A stretch of DNA of 64,000 nucleotides from Archangium sp. (GTDB lineage: Bacteria > Myxococcota > Myxococcia > Myxococcales > Myxococcaceae): assembly GCA_030681645.1 (NCBI GenBank), contig JAUXRX010000009.1:310001-374000 (forward strand), written 5' to 3'. A program made the translations under genes and the position numbers. Under the pieces are notes generated by a model. That model was not told the DNA's origin, made no database searches, and saw only the letters and a list, made by a program, of their open reading frames with translations. Shown piece after piece: positions 1-8,730 of this stretch (its first letter is position 1; the number at the start of each line of letters is the position of its first letter).

Positions 1-382
1 GCGGCTTCCAGTCGAGCTCGGACAGGCGCGTCGCGTAGCGCTTCTCTTTCGCGTAGAGCCGCAGCTGGGCCGCGTGGAGCGAGGTGAGCGTCTCCCTGCA
101 CTCGACCTGCTTCACGCGCAGTTGGTAGCGCTTGAAGTTCGGCAGCGCCAGGCCGCCGAAGATGAGCAGGCCCGCGGCGCTCACGGCCATGGTCATCTGG
201 GTGATCTGCTTGCGTGGCGCCCACACCGGATCGCGCCGGGCCCTGAGGTAGCAGTACAGCCCGAGCCCGCCGGTGATCAGCAGCATCGGCGGGAAGCACA
301 GGCCGACCACGGAGAGGATCATCGCCACCACCGGGAGCATCGGGCCCTGCGATGGTGGCGGCGGCGGCGGGGACGGCGTCAT
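1..382 (-). CDS. Pilin-like membrane protein (C-terminus beyond window)
   Basis: An open minus-strand frame starts with ATG at 382 and runs off the left edge without a stop, giving about 127 residues. It opens with a proline-rich leader (MTPSPPPPPPS), followed by two hydrophobic segments at about residues 15-40 and 65-82. After these comes a soluble stretch containing NFKRYQLRVKQ and a Tyr-rich region (LRLYAKEKRYATRLSELDW). That last stretch resembles the start of the globular domain of type IV pilin-like proteins common in myxobacteria. No prepilin peptidase site (G-F-T-L-I-E) is visible, so it is probably not a true pilin. The similarity was judged by eye, and the function is unknown. Confidence 0.6.
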   Translation of the reverse strand, partial: MTPSPPPPPPSQGPMLPVVAMILSVVGLCFPPMLLITGGLGLYCYLRARRDPVWAPRKQITQMTMAVSAAGLLIFGGLALPNFKRYQLRVKQVECRETLTSLHAAQLRLYAKEKRYATRLSELDWKP

Positions 383-504
383 GCGCGCGCCAGTTACCTC
401 TTCTGGCCGTCACTGCGAAGCGGTGTGAGGAGTAGGCGCCCCGATGGTGACCCCTCGACTCCGCTCGGGGTGAACGGTGCTTTGGGCTATGTCAGCCGCT
501 CCTC

Positions 505-3500
505 ATGCGCTGCCTTCGCGTCGTCCCGCTCGTCGTCACGCTGCTCCTCGCCGGCTGTGTCCGCCGCACCGTCTCGCCGACGGAGGCGCTGGAGAACGCG
601 GCCGCCAACGCAGGACCCGGGGCGAAGGCGTCGACGCTCGCGCTCGCCGCGTTCCACGCGCTGCTGATGGAAGGTGACGCGAAGAAGGCCGCTACGCTCT
701 TCGATGACGCCGTCGCGAAGGACCCCGCTGAGCCGCTCGCCCTCACCGGCCAGGTCTTCATGGCCCAGCGCCTGGCCTTGCCGCAGAAATCGCTCGCCGC
801 GGCGCTCGATCTGATCGAACGCAGCCCCGCGCACCCGCTCGCCCCCGTCGCAGCGCGCGTGGTGCTCGACACCACCGGCCTCGCCAAGAGCACCGCGACG
901 CTGGTGCGTGAGCGTGTGCCCGGCCTGCTCACGAAGCAGCAGCAGCCCGACACCGCGCACCTCCTGCGCAGCGCGCTCGCCAACGCGTACCTCGACAGCG
1001 ACGACCTGGCGCGCCACCAGGTGGTGATCGCCGAGATGGGCGTGCCCACCTCGGGCACCATCGTCGGCCCGTTCTCCCCCTGGCACCTGCTCGCCACCGC
1101 CGAGCCCACCGCCCCGGAGAAGACCGGCTCACTCGAGAACCTCGGCGCCGGGCCCTTCGGTCCCCTCACCGCGCGCGTGGTGCGCTTCGCCGACGGCCGC
1201 ATCTCGCTCGCAGGAGAGCCGAGCACCGGCGACATCTACCTCTACGCCGTCGACGTCACCGTGCCCGCGGCCGGCAGCTTCGTGCTGCGCACCGTCACCT
1301 CGATGGATCACGTCGCGCTCCTCGACGGCACCGTCGTGCTGTCCCGGCTCACCTCGCGCCGCGCCGCCAGCACCCTCACCACCCGGGTGGTGAAGCTCGA
1401 CGCCGGCACGCACCGGCTCATGGTGCGCATGGCGCGCGAGAACCAGGCGGGCAACATCACCGTCGCCCTCCACACTCTCGACGGCTCACCGGCAGCCCTC
1501 ACCTTCGCGCCCGCCCAGGGCGCAGCGCCGGCGTGGAACGGCGAACTCGTGCCTCGAGGGAAAGACGGCGAGCTCGCGCCTCGAGGGGGAGCAGGGGTGA
1601 AGCTCGATGACGACACCGACGGGCTCTTCTCCACCGCTGAGTCGGTGCGGCTCGCGCTCGAAGACGACTATGGCGACGCGCTCGCCCGTTTCCTCGCCGC
1701 CCGCGACGCGCTGGGGCGGGACCGTGACGGCGCCCGCGCGCTGCTGGCCGGCCTGCCTGCTTCGGTGAATGGGCCCGCGGTGGCCACGCTCCGCTCCGAC
1801 GTCTACCTGCAGGACCGCACCGTCCCCACCCGCGTCTCCCGGGGCCGCGCCACGCGCGAGCTCGAGACCGCGCTGCTGAAGGATCCCGGCTTCGTGGCCG
1901 CGAAGATGATCACCGCCCAGCTCGCCCTCGACGACGGCCGCCAGCTCGACGCGCTCGAGCAGGCGCGCGCGGCCCGTGACGCCCACTCGCCCCCCGGCGC
2001 CCCGGTGCTGCAGCTCATCGCCCGCGTCGAGCTCGCGCTCGGCCTCGACGCCGCCGCCGCTGCCACCGCCCGCGACGCCGAGAGCGCGCTGCCCGGTGCG
2101 TGCGAGGCGCTCCTGCTGCAATACGACGTGGCGCGGCGCCGTGACGCCGTGGCCGACAGCGACGCGCTGCTGAACAGGACCTCGCACTGCAGCGGCGCGC
2201 TGTCCCGCTCGGCCGAACACCTGCGCGCGCGCGGCGAGCTCAAGGGCGCCATCGCGCAGTGGGAATCACTGCTCGCCCGCGACGAAGGCCAGGTGGCCGT
2301 GGCCACCACGCTCACCGCGCTCTATGTGTCCGAGAAGCGCTTCGACGACGCGGTGAAGCTGCTCACCCGGCTGCGCACCCAGTGGCCCCGCAACGCGCAG
2401 CTGCCCAGGACGCTGGGCGACGTGCTCGAGGTGGCGGGGCGCCACCCCGAGGCGCTCGCCGCCCGCGAGGCCGCGCTCGCCCTCGACGGCGCCGATCTTC
2501 CGCTGCGCCGCGCGCTGGCGCGCACGAAGACCGGCAAGGAGCTGCTCGAGGACTACGCCATCAGCACCGAGGAGGCGCTCAAGTCGTACGAGGCCGCGCC
2601 CGGCAGCGAAGACGCCACCAGCAGCTTCGTGCTCGACGCCGCCGCGATCCAGGCCTTCCCCGATGGCACCATGGTCGATCGCGTGCACATCATTCAGAAG
2701 GCGCTCGATCAGCAGGGCGTGCAGGACGTGGCCGAGGTCGAGATTCCGCAGGGCGCCACCGTGCTCACGCTGCGCACCATCAAGCCCGACGGCCGCTCGC
2801 TCGAGCCCGAGAACATCGAGGGCAAGGACGCGATGTCCCTGCCCGGCGTGCAGGTGGGCGATCTGGTCGAGTACGAGTACCTGCTCGCGCACCCCTCGCG
2901 CGGCCCGGCTCAGCCCGGCTTCACCGCGTCGGCGTTCTACTTCCAGGTGGCGAAGCAGCCGAACGCGCGCTCGAGCTACGTGGTGATCGCCCCGAAGGGC
3001 AGCGGCATGGAAGTCGACGCGCACAACGTGAAGGCGCCCCGGCCCCAGCTCGAAGGTGACTTCGAGGTGCTGCGCCACGAAGAGCGGCGCGTGCCCCCGT
3101 ACATCCCCGAGCCGCTCGGCCCTCCTTCGGCGAACGAGTGGCTGCCCTTCGTGTCCGTCGGCTCGGGCCAGCGCGGCAACGAGGGCGTGGTGCATGCGTA
3201 CGCAGACGCGTTCCTCGAGAAGGGCCTCATCACCTGGGAAGTCGAGGCGTTCGCGCGCGAGGCAGTGAAGGGGCTGCCCGTCGACGAGAAGAGCAAGGCG
3301 TTCGGGCTCGACGCGATCAAGGCGGTGTACGCGGCGGTGCAGCACAAGCTCTCGGGCCGCGACGCGGGGCTCTCGGTCTCGGCGGCCGCCTCGGTGGCGC
3401 AGGATCGCGGGAGCCGGGTGTGGCTGCTCAAGGCCTCGCTCGACGCGCTCGGCTTCGATGCGCGGCTGGTCGCGGTGCGGGCCTTCACCGCGGATCCCTC

Positions 3501-4350
3501 GCCCTACCTGTTCCCCAACGAGGGGCTGCTCCCCTACATCTGCCTGCGCGTGAGCGTGCCCGGCGGCGACCCGGTGTGGCTCGACCCGCTGGTGCGCTTC
3601 GCCCCGTTCGGTGAGCTGCCCGAGTTCGCGCTCGGCGGGCTCGAGGCGTACGTGCTGCCCGAGTCGGGCCGCCCCATGGAAAGGACGAAGACGCCCGACC
3701 GCAGCACGCGCCCGGGCAAGACGGTGACGCTCGAGCTGAAGCTCGACGCCGAAGGCCAGCTCTCGGGCAAGGGCGTGGAGACGTACACCGGCTTCGAGGC
3801 CGCGCAGCTCGCCGAGGCGCTCGAGTCGCTCTCACCGGACCAACGCGACCAGGCGCTGCAGTCGGCCCTTTCGCGCTACTTCGGTGGCGCGGACCTGTCG
3901 AAGCTGCAGGTCGACGCGAAGCGCGACGTCGGCGCGCCGGTGACGGTGTCCTACGAGTTCCTCGCGCGGCGCTTCGGCCGGGTGGAAGGCGACGGCCGCA
4001 TCATCGCCGCGTCGCTCACCTATCCCCTCATGGTGGGCCGCCGCTTCCTCGCGGTGCCCAGCCGGGTGACGCCGCTGTTCATCGACTCCAGCGAGGCGAG
4101 CTCGACGAAGGCCACGCTCACGCTGCCGAAGGGCTGGGTGCTCAAGAGCCCGGTGGGCGAGGTGAAGCTCAACGGGCCGTCGGGCGAGTACGTGCGCCGC
4201 GAGGCGCAGCAGGGCGACCAGGTGAAGGTCGACGAGGAATTCCGCCTCACCCAGAGCCGCATTCCCCCGAAGAAGTACGACGCGTTCGTGCAGTTCGCCG
4301 GCGAGGTCGACCTGGTGCAGCAGCGCGACCTGCTCTTCGAAAAGCAGTAG
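505..4350 (+). CDS. DUF3857 / transglutaminase-like TPR lipoprotein
   Basis: The 1281-residue protein starts with a signal peptide ending in a lipobox (LLLAGC, Cys18), so it is probably lipid-anchored in the envelope. Residues of about 370-690 are alanine-rich helical repeats of TPR character. A DUF3857-type region follows from about 700 to 880 (IKPDGRSLEPENIEGKD, then VGDLVEYEY), and a transglutaminase-like region lies at about 930-1050. In that region the usual catalytic Cys is not obvious; the local sequence is DRGSRVWLLKASLDALG, so activity is doubtful. The C-terminus resembles a beta-rich DUF3858-like domain. At residues of about 347-364 a repeated peptide (GELVPRG / GELAPRG) is encoded by a short repeat also found inside pomX. 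The substrate is unknown. Confidence 0.85.
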   Translation: MRCLRVVPLVVTLLLAGCVRRTVSPTEALENAAANAGPGAKASTLALAAFHALLMEGDAKKAATLFDDAVAKDPAEPLALTGQVFMAQRLALPQKSLAAALDLIERSPAHPLAPVAARVVLDTTGLAKSTATLVRERVPGLLTKQQQPDTAHLLRSALANAYLDSDDLARHQVVIAEMGVPTSGTIVGPFSPWHLLATAEPTAPEKTGSLENLGAGPFGPLTARVVRFADGRISLAGEPSTGDIYLYAVDVTVPAAGSFVLRTVTSMDHVALLDGTVVLSRLTSRRAASTLTTRVVKLDAGTHRLMVRMARENQAGNITVALHTLDGSPAALTFAPAQGAAPAWNGELVPRGKDGELAPRGGAGVKLDDDTDGLFSTAESVRLALEDDYGDALARFLAARDALGRDRDGARALLAGLPASVNGPAVATLRSDVYLQDRTVPTRVSRGRATRELETALLKDPGFVAAKMITAQLALDDGRQLDALEQARAARDAHSPPGAPVLQLIARVELALGLDAAAAATARDAESALPGACEALLLQYDVARRRDAVADSDALLNRTSHCSGALSRSAEHLRARGELKGAIAQWESLLARDEGQVAVATTLTALYVSEKRFDDAVKLLTRLRTQWPRNAQLPRTLGDVLEVAGRHPEALAAREAALALDGADLPLRRALARTKTGKELLEDYAISTEEALKSYEAAPGSEDATSSFVLDAAAIQAFPDGTMVDRVHIIQKALDQQGVQDVAEVEIPQGATVLTLRTIKPDGRSLEPENIEGKDAMSLPGVQVGDLVEYEYLLAHPSRGPAQPGFTASAFYFQVAKQPNARSSYVVIAPKGSGMEVDAHNVKAPRPQLEGDFEVLRHEERRVPPYIPEPLGPPSANEWLPFVSVGSGQRGNEGVVHAYADAFLEKGLITWEVEAFAREAVKGLPVDEKSKAFGLDAIKAVYAAVQHKLSGRDAGLSVSAAASVAQDRGSRVWLLKASLDALGFDARLVAVRAFTADPSPYLFPNEGLLPYICLRVSVPGGDPVWLDPLVRFAPFGELPEFALGGLEAYVLPESGRPMERTKTPDRSTRPGKTVTLELKLDAEGQLSGKGVETYTGFEAAQLAEALESLSPDQRDQALQSALSRYFGGADLSKLQVDAKRDVGAPVTVSYEFLARRFGRVEGDGRIIAASLTYPLMVGRRFLAVPSRVTPLFIDSSEASSTKATLTLPKGWVLKSPVGEVKLNGPSGEYVRREAQQGDQVKVDEEFRLTQSRIPPKKYDAFVQFAGEVDLVQQRDLLFEKQ
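1543..1596. repeat. Short in-frame repeat with 'actcg(t/c)gcctcgaggg' core
   Basis: Two nearly identical units lie in tandem inside the DUF3857 gene, with cores gaactcgtgcctcgaggg and gagctcgcgcctcgaggg. A third copy in inverted orientation lies inside pomX at about 22887-22911 (cccctcgaggcgcgagttcg). The insertions keep the reading frames open. They look like a small dispersed repeat tolerated inside coding sequence. Confidence 0.5.
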
Positions 4351-4419
4351 TTACAACCGGGTTGCTGAATCACCCGGCTTGCGAAAGAGCAGTCGGCGGA
4401 TTATCGCCACTCACAGCAG

Positions 4420-4806
4420 ATGACCGCGCATTCCCACCCCCACGCTGATCCGCCGGACACCGTGGGGCAGATCCTCTCGGCGGTGTGCGCCGTGCACTGC
4501 GTGACCACGCCGCTGATCATGACCATGGCGCCGGCGATGGCCTCGGTGTTCGGTGGCGCGCACCCGGTGCTGCTGGCGCTGGTGATCGGCGTGGCGGTCT
4601 GGTCCTTCGTCCCGGGGTATCGCTGCCATCACAGCAAGCTGGTGGCGGGGCTCGCGTTCACCGGCATCAGCCTGCTGGCGATCGCCGCGTTCGCCTTCGA
4701 TCACGACCTGCTGCTCGAGACCATCGTCAGCCTCGCCGGTGCGAGCGTGATGATGGCGGCGCACTGGCAGAACCGGAAGCTGCTCCGCGAGGCGCACGCA
4801 CACTGA
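4420..4806 (+). CDS. MerC-domain membrane protein
   Basis: This 128-residue protein has a His-rich N-terminus (MTAHSHPHADPP) and four predicted hydrophobic helices, with a CAVHC pair at the start of the first helix (residues of about 23-27). A short Cys/His-containing loop (GYRCHHSK) sits between helices two and three. This arrangement fits the MerC family of small inner-membrane metal (mercury) uptake or binding proteins. There is no merA, merP or merR nearby. It overlaps the next small gene by 1 nt (TGATG) and lies about 330 nt upstream of a Cys-rich copper-storage protein, so a role in copper or general thiophilic-metal handling is more likely here than classical mercury resistance; that is inference. 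Confidence 0.75.
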   Translation: MTAHSHPHADPPDTVGQILSAVCAVHCVTTPLIMTMAPAMASVFGGAHPVLLALVIGVAVWSFVPGYRCHHSKLVAGLAFTGISLLAIAAFAFDHDLLLETIVSLAGASVMMAAHWQNRKLLREAHAH

Positions 4807-5024
4807 TGGCCTCGCGACGGCCCCCGCGTCCGGCCGAGCTGCCAGACGTGCGAGATGGGCTGACGCGCACCGAGCGGATCGTGCTCACCACGCTCAACGA
4901 GCTGACGAAGGCGAGGGGAGGGCGGAGTGTCCCCTCGATGGAGCTCTACGGGCGCGTGGTGGAGTTGGTCGATCTGAGCCAGGCCGAGTTCCAGGCGATC
5001 CTCTCGCGCCTCGCTGGAAGATGA
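4806..5024 (+). CDS. Small conserved hypothetical protein (72 aa)
   Basis: The ATG overlaps the stop of the MerC-like gene by one base, implying translational coupling. The protein is soluble and helical. It contains DGLTRTERIVLTTLNEL and ends with VELVDLSQAEFQAILSRLAGR, giving it the look of a small helix-turn-helix-like or regulatory domain, but no family can be named with confidence. Its position between two metal-binding proteins suggests co-expression with them. Confidence 0.6.
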   Translation: MASRRPPRPAELPDVRDGLTRTERIVLTTLNELTKARGGRSVPSMELYGRVVELVDLSQAEFQAILSRLAGR

Positions 5025-5067
5025 GGTCTCCCTTGCGCCGAGAGGGGCGAAGTCCGGCTGGGAGAGG
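5024..5067. repeat. Degenerate palindromic repeat copy
   Basis: The segment ggtctccc ... ctgggagaggt has inverted GGGAGA/TCTCCC arms. It resembles, in degraded form, the clearer palindromic elements at 13576, 21244, 21301 and 23838. It lies between the small hypothetical gene and the copper-storage gene. Confidence 0.3.
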
Positions 5068-5140
5068 TCGCGAAACAGAAGAACTCCTGCTCGAGGAGGC
5101 GTACCTTGCGCGCCGAACCCGCAGCCCGTTGGAGCACCCC

Positions 5141-5590
5141 ATGAACCGTCGTGACGCCCTGAAGACCACCGCCGCCGCCGGAGCCGTCCTCTCGTTCGCC
5201 GCCCTCGCCGCAGATCCCGTGAAGGCCGACGCCGCCAAGGCAGCCACGAAGCCCTCGGGCATCGCCGCGCACAAGGACGTCTACGAGGCGGCGCTCGCCT
5301 GTGTCCGCGCCGGCCAGGAGTGCCTCGACCACTGCGTGCGCAGCCTGTCCACCGGCGACAAGATGATGGCCGAGTGCGCCGGCACCGTGCGCGCGATGCT
5401 GCCCCTCTGCGCGGCGGTGGCTGAGCTGAGCATGCTCGACTCCGCGCACCTCAAGGCGCTCGCGGCCGTCTGCGCGAAGGCGTGCCGTGACTGCGAAGCG
5501 GCCTGCAAGAAGCACTCGGGTCACCACGCCGAGTGCAAGGCGTGCATGGAGAGCTGCGCGAAGTGCGCGGCAGCCTGCGAGAAGGCCTGA
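5141..5590 (+). CDS. Tat-exported four-helix-bundle copper storage protein (Csp1-like)
   Basis: Starting at the ATG at 5141, the 149-residue protein begins MNRRDALKTT, a twin-arginine signal, followed by a hydrophobic Ala-rich segment. The mature part carries 14 cysteines in helical spacings (LACVRAGQEC, VCAKACRDCEAAC, CKACMESCAKCAAAC). This matches Csp-type four-helix-bundle proteins (DUF326 family), in which inward-facing Cys residues load many Cu(I) ions. Csp1 of methanotrophs is likewise Tat-exported and has a similar Cys count. The gene probably stores or buffers copper outside the cytoplasm, and the MerC-like membrane protein upstream may be a partner. The longer open frame beginning at 5021 is less likely because the Tat signal would then be internal. 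Confidence 0.85.
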   Translation: MNRRDALKTTAAAGAVLSFAALAADPVKADAAKAATKPSGIAAHKDVYEAALACVRAGQECLDHCVRSLSTGDKMMAECAGTVRAMLPLCAAVAELSMLDSAHLKALAAVCAKACRDCEAACKKHSGHHAECKACMESCAKCAAACEKA

Positions 5591-6250
5591 TCAGTCCAGG
5601 CCCAGCGACTTGAAGCTCGCGTCGTCGGAGAAGGCACCGACGCCGAGCTGCTCGCGAATCGCCACGCGGATCGTCTCTGCGACTTCGGCGCGCGTCCACC
5701 CGCTGGCGCGCTGCTCAAGCTGATCCTCGAACACGAGCCGGGGAATCGCCTCGAGCGCGAGGTCGCCCACTGTGCCTGCCAGCCGCATGGCGGCTCGTTC
5801 AGTCAGCAATGTCGCCACCAGCGCCGAGCCGGCGACCGCGAGCAGGGCCACGGCGCCACCCCGGGTGCGCTCCAGGGCCACTCCGACGGCGATCGCGCCG
5901 ACGATCAGCGCGAACGACAGCCAGGCGGGACGCTGGAGTTCCCTCTTCGCCCCGAGCAGCCCGGCGAGCTTCGGCCAGAGCGACCGGCGCTGCGCGCGAG
6001 GAATGATCGACTCGAGCGTCGTGCGCGGGCTCACCTCGCTGCGTTCGAGCCCCGTGGCGGCGACCAGCACCCTTCGCACCCGATAGAACGATCGCTGCGA
6101 GACGCACCTGCGCTCGTCGCCGCGGACCTTCGCGGAGACGCAGTCGATCAGCTTCCGCGGCGTGTCGAGGTGCCGCGCCTCGGCGTCGGGAATGTCGATG
6201 CCGAAGCGTTCCTCGACGGTCATGATCAGCTCAACGGCGTCGAGCCCCAT
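5591..6250 (-). CDS. Acyl-carrier-like membrane protein with split domain
   Basis: Translation from ATG 6250 gives 219 residues beginning MGLDAVELIMTVEERFGIDI. That is the helix II-III region of an acyl carrier protein, but the position of the phosphopantetheine Ser is Gly. A middle region (CVSQRSFYRVRRVL) leads to two hydrophobic helices at about residues 115-155. The C-terminus (VAETIRVAIREQLGV ... DASFKSLGLD) looks like ACP helix I and its loop. The ACP halves are therefore at opposite ends in reversed order. The stop of the neighbouring barrel gene lies 4 nt upstream, so the two are co-transcribed. The gene ends exactly next to the convergent copper-storage gene. Function is unknown. Confidence 0.7.
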   Translation of the reverse strand: MGLDAVELIMTVEERFGIDIPDAEARHLDTPRKLIDCVSAKVRGDERRCVSQRSFYRVRRVLVAATGLERSEVSPRTTLESIIPRAQRRSLWPKLAGLLGAKRELQRPAWLSFALIVGAIAVGVALERTRGGAVALLAVAGSALVATLLTERAAMRLAGTVGDLALEAIPRLVFEDQLEQRASGWTRAEVAETIRVAIREQLGVGAFSDDASFKSLGLD

Positions 6251-6254
6251 GCGT

Positions 6255-7133
6255 TCACCCTGAGAGGTCGGGAGTCCACGTGAAGCCGAGCAGCACGCGG
6301 AACGCCGGAGTGCCCGGCGCCTTCCCGATGCCCGGCCCACCCAGCAACGACAGCTCGAACTGCTTCACGAACGTGTAGCGAAGCGCCGCCAGCACCTCGA
6401 CCGACACGCCGGTCTGGGTGAACGGCGCACTCACGCGCGCGGCGAGCTCGGCGTGCACCGGCAGCCCGCTCGTCGACACCACCAGCGCGCCGGAAAAGTG
6501 CGAGCCGACCTCGTCGCTCACCGTCGGGCTCATCGGGCTGAGCACCCGGCTGCCGCGCAGGAGCACGCCCAGCTCGGCGCCGAGCCGCACCGGGCCGAAC
6601 GAGCGGCCCAGGCCGACCTTCGGAGCGAACGCCACGCCCGCCCCGGGATCTCTCGTCAGCGCCGAGGCCAGGCCGAGCGGCAGGCCCAGGTGCAGCGACA
6701 CCGCGAGGTCGAGGGGCAGCGTCTCACCCTGCCGCAGCACCGTGCTGCGCACCGAGAGCCACGGCACGCCCAGCGCCGTCGACGTCACGGGCGCGATTCC
6801 GTAGGGGCTCAGATCATCACCGGTCTGCGACAGCACCACCGGCACCTGCACGCCGACCTCGACGTACTGGTGCAGCCCCATCGCCCCGACGAGGTGCGCC
6901 GTCCACCGGCTCGCCACCGCCGCGCCCGCTTCGACTCCGTCCACCGTGTAGACCAGCGGGCGGTGCTGGTAGTGCCCGAGCAGCGACACGCGCAGGTGCA
7001 TCGCCTCGAGGCCGTCACCCGTCTGCGCGAGCCACGTCTCCCGCGCACCACCATTGAGCGTCAGGCGCTCGAGCTCGAAGCCCTGGGCCGACGCAACGCA
7101 CGACAGGAAGGAGACCAGCAGCAGCGGGCGCAC
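6255..7133 (-). CDS. Outer-membrane beta-barrel protein
   Basis: The preferred start is GTG at 7133, which places a signal peptide (VRPLLLVSFLSCVASAQG) at the N-terminus; the longer frame from 7229 begins with Cys/Arg-rich sequence unlikely to be real. The mature ~270 residues are alternating beta-strands rich in Gly, Leu and Val (LRVSLLGHYQHRPLVY, VEVGVQVPVVLSQTGDDL). This is the N-terminal barrel-like module that myxobacteria often fuse to TSP3 repeats and an OmpA domain. Here the OmpA part is absent. It probably sits in the outer membrane. It is downstream of the MYXO-CTERM protein gene with a 31-nt gap. Confidence 0.7.
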   Translation of the reverse strand: MRPLLLVSFLSCVASAQGFELERLTLNGGARETWLAQTGDGLEAMHLRVSLLGHYQHRPLVYTVDGVEAGAAVASRWTAHLVGAMGLHQYVEVGVQVPVVLSQTGDDLSPYGIAPVTSTALGVPWLSVRSTVLRQGETLPLDLAVSLHLGLPLGLASALTRDPGAGVAFAPKVGLGRSFGPVRLGAELGVLLRGSRVLSPMSPTVSDEVGSHFSGALVVSTSGLPVHAELAARVSAPFTQTGVSVEVLAALRYTFVKQFELSLLGGPGIGKAPGTPAFRVLLGFTWTPDLSG

Positions 7134-7164
7134 GCGGCGCTCGTACCTCAGAGCGCGAGCGCGG

Positions 7165-8730
7165 TCACCGCTTGCGTCGCAGGGCCCACAGCAGCGCGAG
7201 CAGCCACCCGCTCCCTGGCGCCGCGTCACAGGCGCAGCCCACGGTCAGGTGGAGCGGGCCGCGGACGCCCCCATCAGCCGGCTCGCCCGCGTCGCTGCCC
7301 ACCTCGCCACCGTCGAAGGAAGGCCCGCCGTCGCTGACGCCTGCGTCCGTCATCGGCAGGCCCCCGTCCGAGGCGGGCCCTGCGTCCGTGGTTCCGCCAT
7401 CAGGGACCTCTCCTGCGTCGGGTGTGCCCGCGTCAGGGGTGCCCGCGTCGGGTCTGCCCGCGTCGGCTGGGCCCGCGTCGGGGACACCGGCGTCGGCGAT
7501 CACGCCCACCAGCGGCGGCGGCGGCTCGAGGGGGCTCGCCAATTCCACCATCGCGAACACCGACGTCGCCTGCACCGGCCGCGCGACCGAGTCGGCGTCG
7601 AAGACCCCGATGCGCATCGTGTCCAGCGAGGCCGCCGTCCACGGCGCGCCCTCGGGCGTGCGCGAGGCCGCGAGGGGCACGTTCAGGTAGCCGTCGCTGC
7701 GGTTGGTGTACCAACCCACCACGTTCGCCGCGAGGCCCGGCGACAGCGCCTGCGCACCCGCCGCCGAGCTCCGCACGCTCACGCCCAGCGAGCGATTGGT
7801 GGTGCCGGTGCCGTTGAAGCGCGCGCCGACCATGACGAGCGAGACGGCCGACGTCATCGCCTCGGCAGGAGGCGGCTCGACGTCGTACTCGTCAGCCGCG
7901 CTCGCGTTCGTCGCCGACTCGAGCGCGGTCACCGCGTCGTCCGGCGGCAGCTCGCTCACCGAGAGCCAGTTGTCAGGGCTGGCCAACCCGCCATCGGTCG
8001 GAGTCCACGCCGCAGCCCCCGGTCCGTCCGGCCGCATCAGGAAGACCCGGCCCGGCTCGGGAAACCCGTTCTCGGCGGTGCCGGCGGTGCCGTTGACCGC
8101 GATGTCGTCGAACAACATCACCCCCGCGCTCGCCGATTCCTGGTTCACGTTGAGGCCGACCTCGATGGTGTCGACGATGTGCGAGAGCGTGAGGCCCTGC
8201 GCCAGCACGAAGGTCACGCCGTCGAGGGCGATCTGCACCGTGTGCGCGCCCATTCCGCCGCGTTCGTCCACGAAGATGTCGAAGCGGTGCCACTGACCCA
8301 CCGTGAGTTGGGCGGTCGCGGGCCACGCCGAGACCCACACCTGGGGCCGCACCACGCCCGCGGGGTCGACGGTGAGCCACGCGATGGCCGGCACCGCGCC
8401 CGAGCGCCGCACCAGCAGGAACATGGTGGTGGCGTTCACCGGCTGCTCCAGCCGCACGTACACGCGCGCGTACATCGCCGGGGTCGCGCTCACGAAGAAG
8501 TGACGGAAGCTGCTGCGCCGCCCCGCGATCGCCGTCGCGCGCGCGGCCACCGCCCCGCCGTGAATCGTCACCGCATCGAGCGAGGTCCCTCCGTCCGCGC
8601 TCACCCCGGGGTCGGTCTCCACGCCCGCGCGCAGGCTCTGCAGCTCCCACCCGCAGACGAGCAGCCGCTCGGCGCCCGCGTTCAGGCTCGAGAGCAGCGC
8701 GGCGAACAGGAGGAAGAGGCGCGCGCGCAT
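7165..8730 (-). CDS. Secreted surface protein with PDAG stalk and MYXO-CTERM-like anchor
   Basis: The ATG at 8730 overlaps the stop of the upstream cyclase gene (TGATG). The 521-residue product has a signal peptide and then a concanavalin/LamG-like beta-sandwich region of about 180 residues (HRFDIFVDERGGMG, VMLFDDIAVN). A second beta-rich region follows. After it comes a low-complexity stalk of Pro-Asp-Ala-Gly repeats (PDAGTPDAGTPDAG) over about residues 400-490. The tail has Cys, a hydrophobic helix and RRKR (CACDAAPGSGWLLALLWALRRKR region), the layout of MYXO-CTERM sorting signals. It is probably displayed on the cell surface; its ligand is unknown. Confidence 0.75.
   Translation of the reverse strand: MRARLFLLFAALLSSLNAGAERLLVCGWELQSLRAGVETDPGVSADGGTSLDAVTIHGGAVAARATAIAGRRSSFRHFFVSATPAMYARVYVRLEQPVNATTMFLLVRRSGAVPAIAWLTVDPAGVVRPQVWVSAWPATAQLTVGQWHRFDIFVDERGGMGAHTVQIALDGVTFVLAQGLTLSHIVDTIEVGLNVNQESASAGVMLFDDIAVNGTAGTAENGFPEPGRVFLMRPDGPGAAAWTPTDGGLASPDNWLSVSELPPDDAVTALESATNASAADEYDVEPPPAEAMTSAVSLVMVGARFNGTGTTNRSLGVSVRSSAAGAQALSPGLAANVVGWYTNRSDGYLNVPLAASRTPEGAPWTAASLDTMRIGVFDADSVARPVQATSVFAMVELASPLEPPPPLVGVIADAGVPDAGPADAGRPDAGTPDAGTPDAGEVPDGGTTDAGPASDGGLPMTDAGVSDGGPSFDGGEVGSDAGEPADGGVRGPLHLTVGCACDAAPGSGWLLALLWALRRKR

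Noticed and set aside
5021-5140. N-terminal extension of the copper-storage protein
   Set aside because: The Tat motif at the internal ATG (5141) would be buried, and the extension is encoded partly by a repeat element.
7134-7229. N-terminal extension of the outer-membrane barrel protein
   Set aside because: Cys/Arg-rich residues precede a clear signal peptide and overlap the previous gene's coding end.
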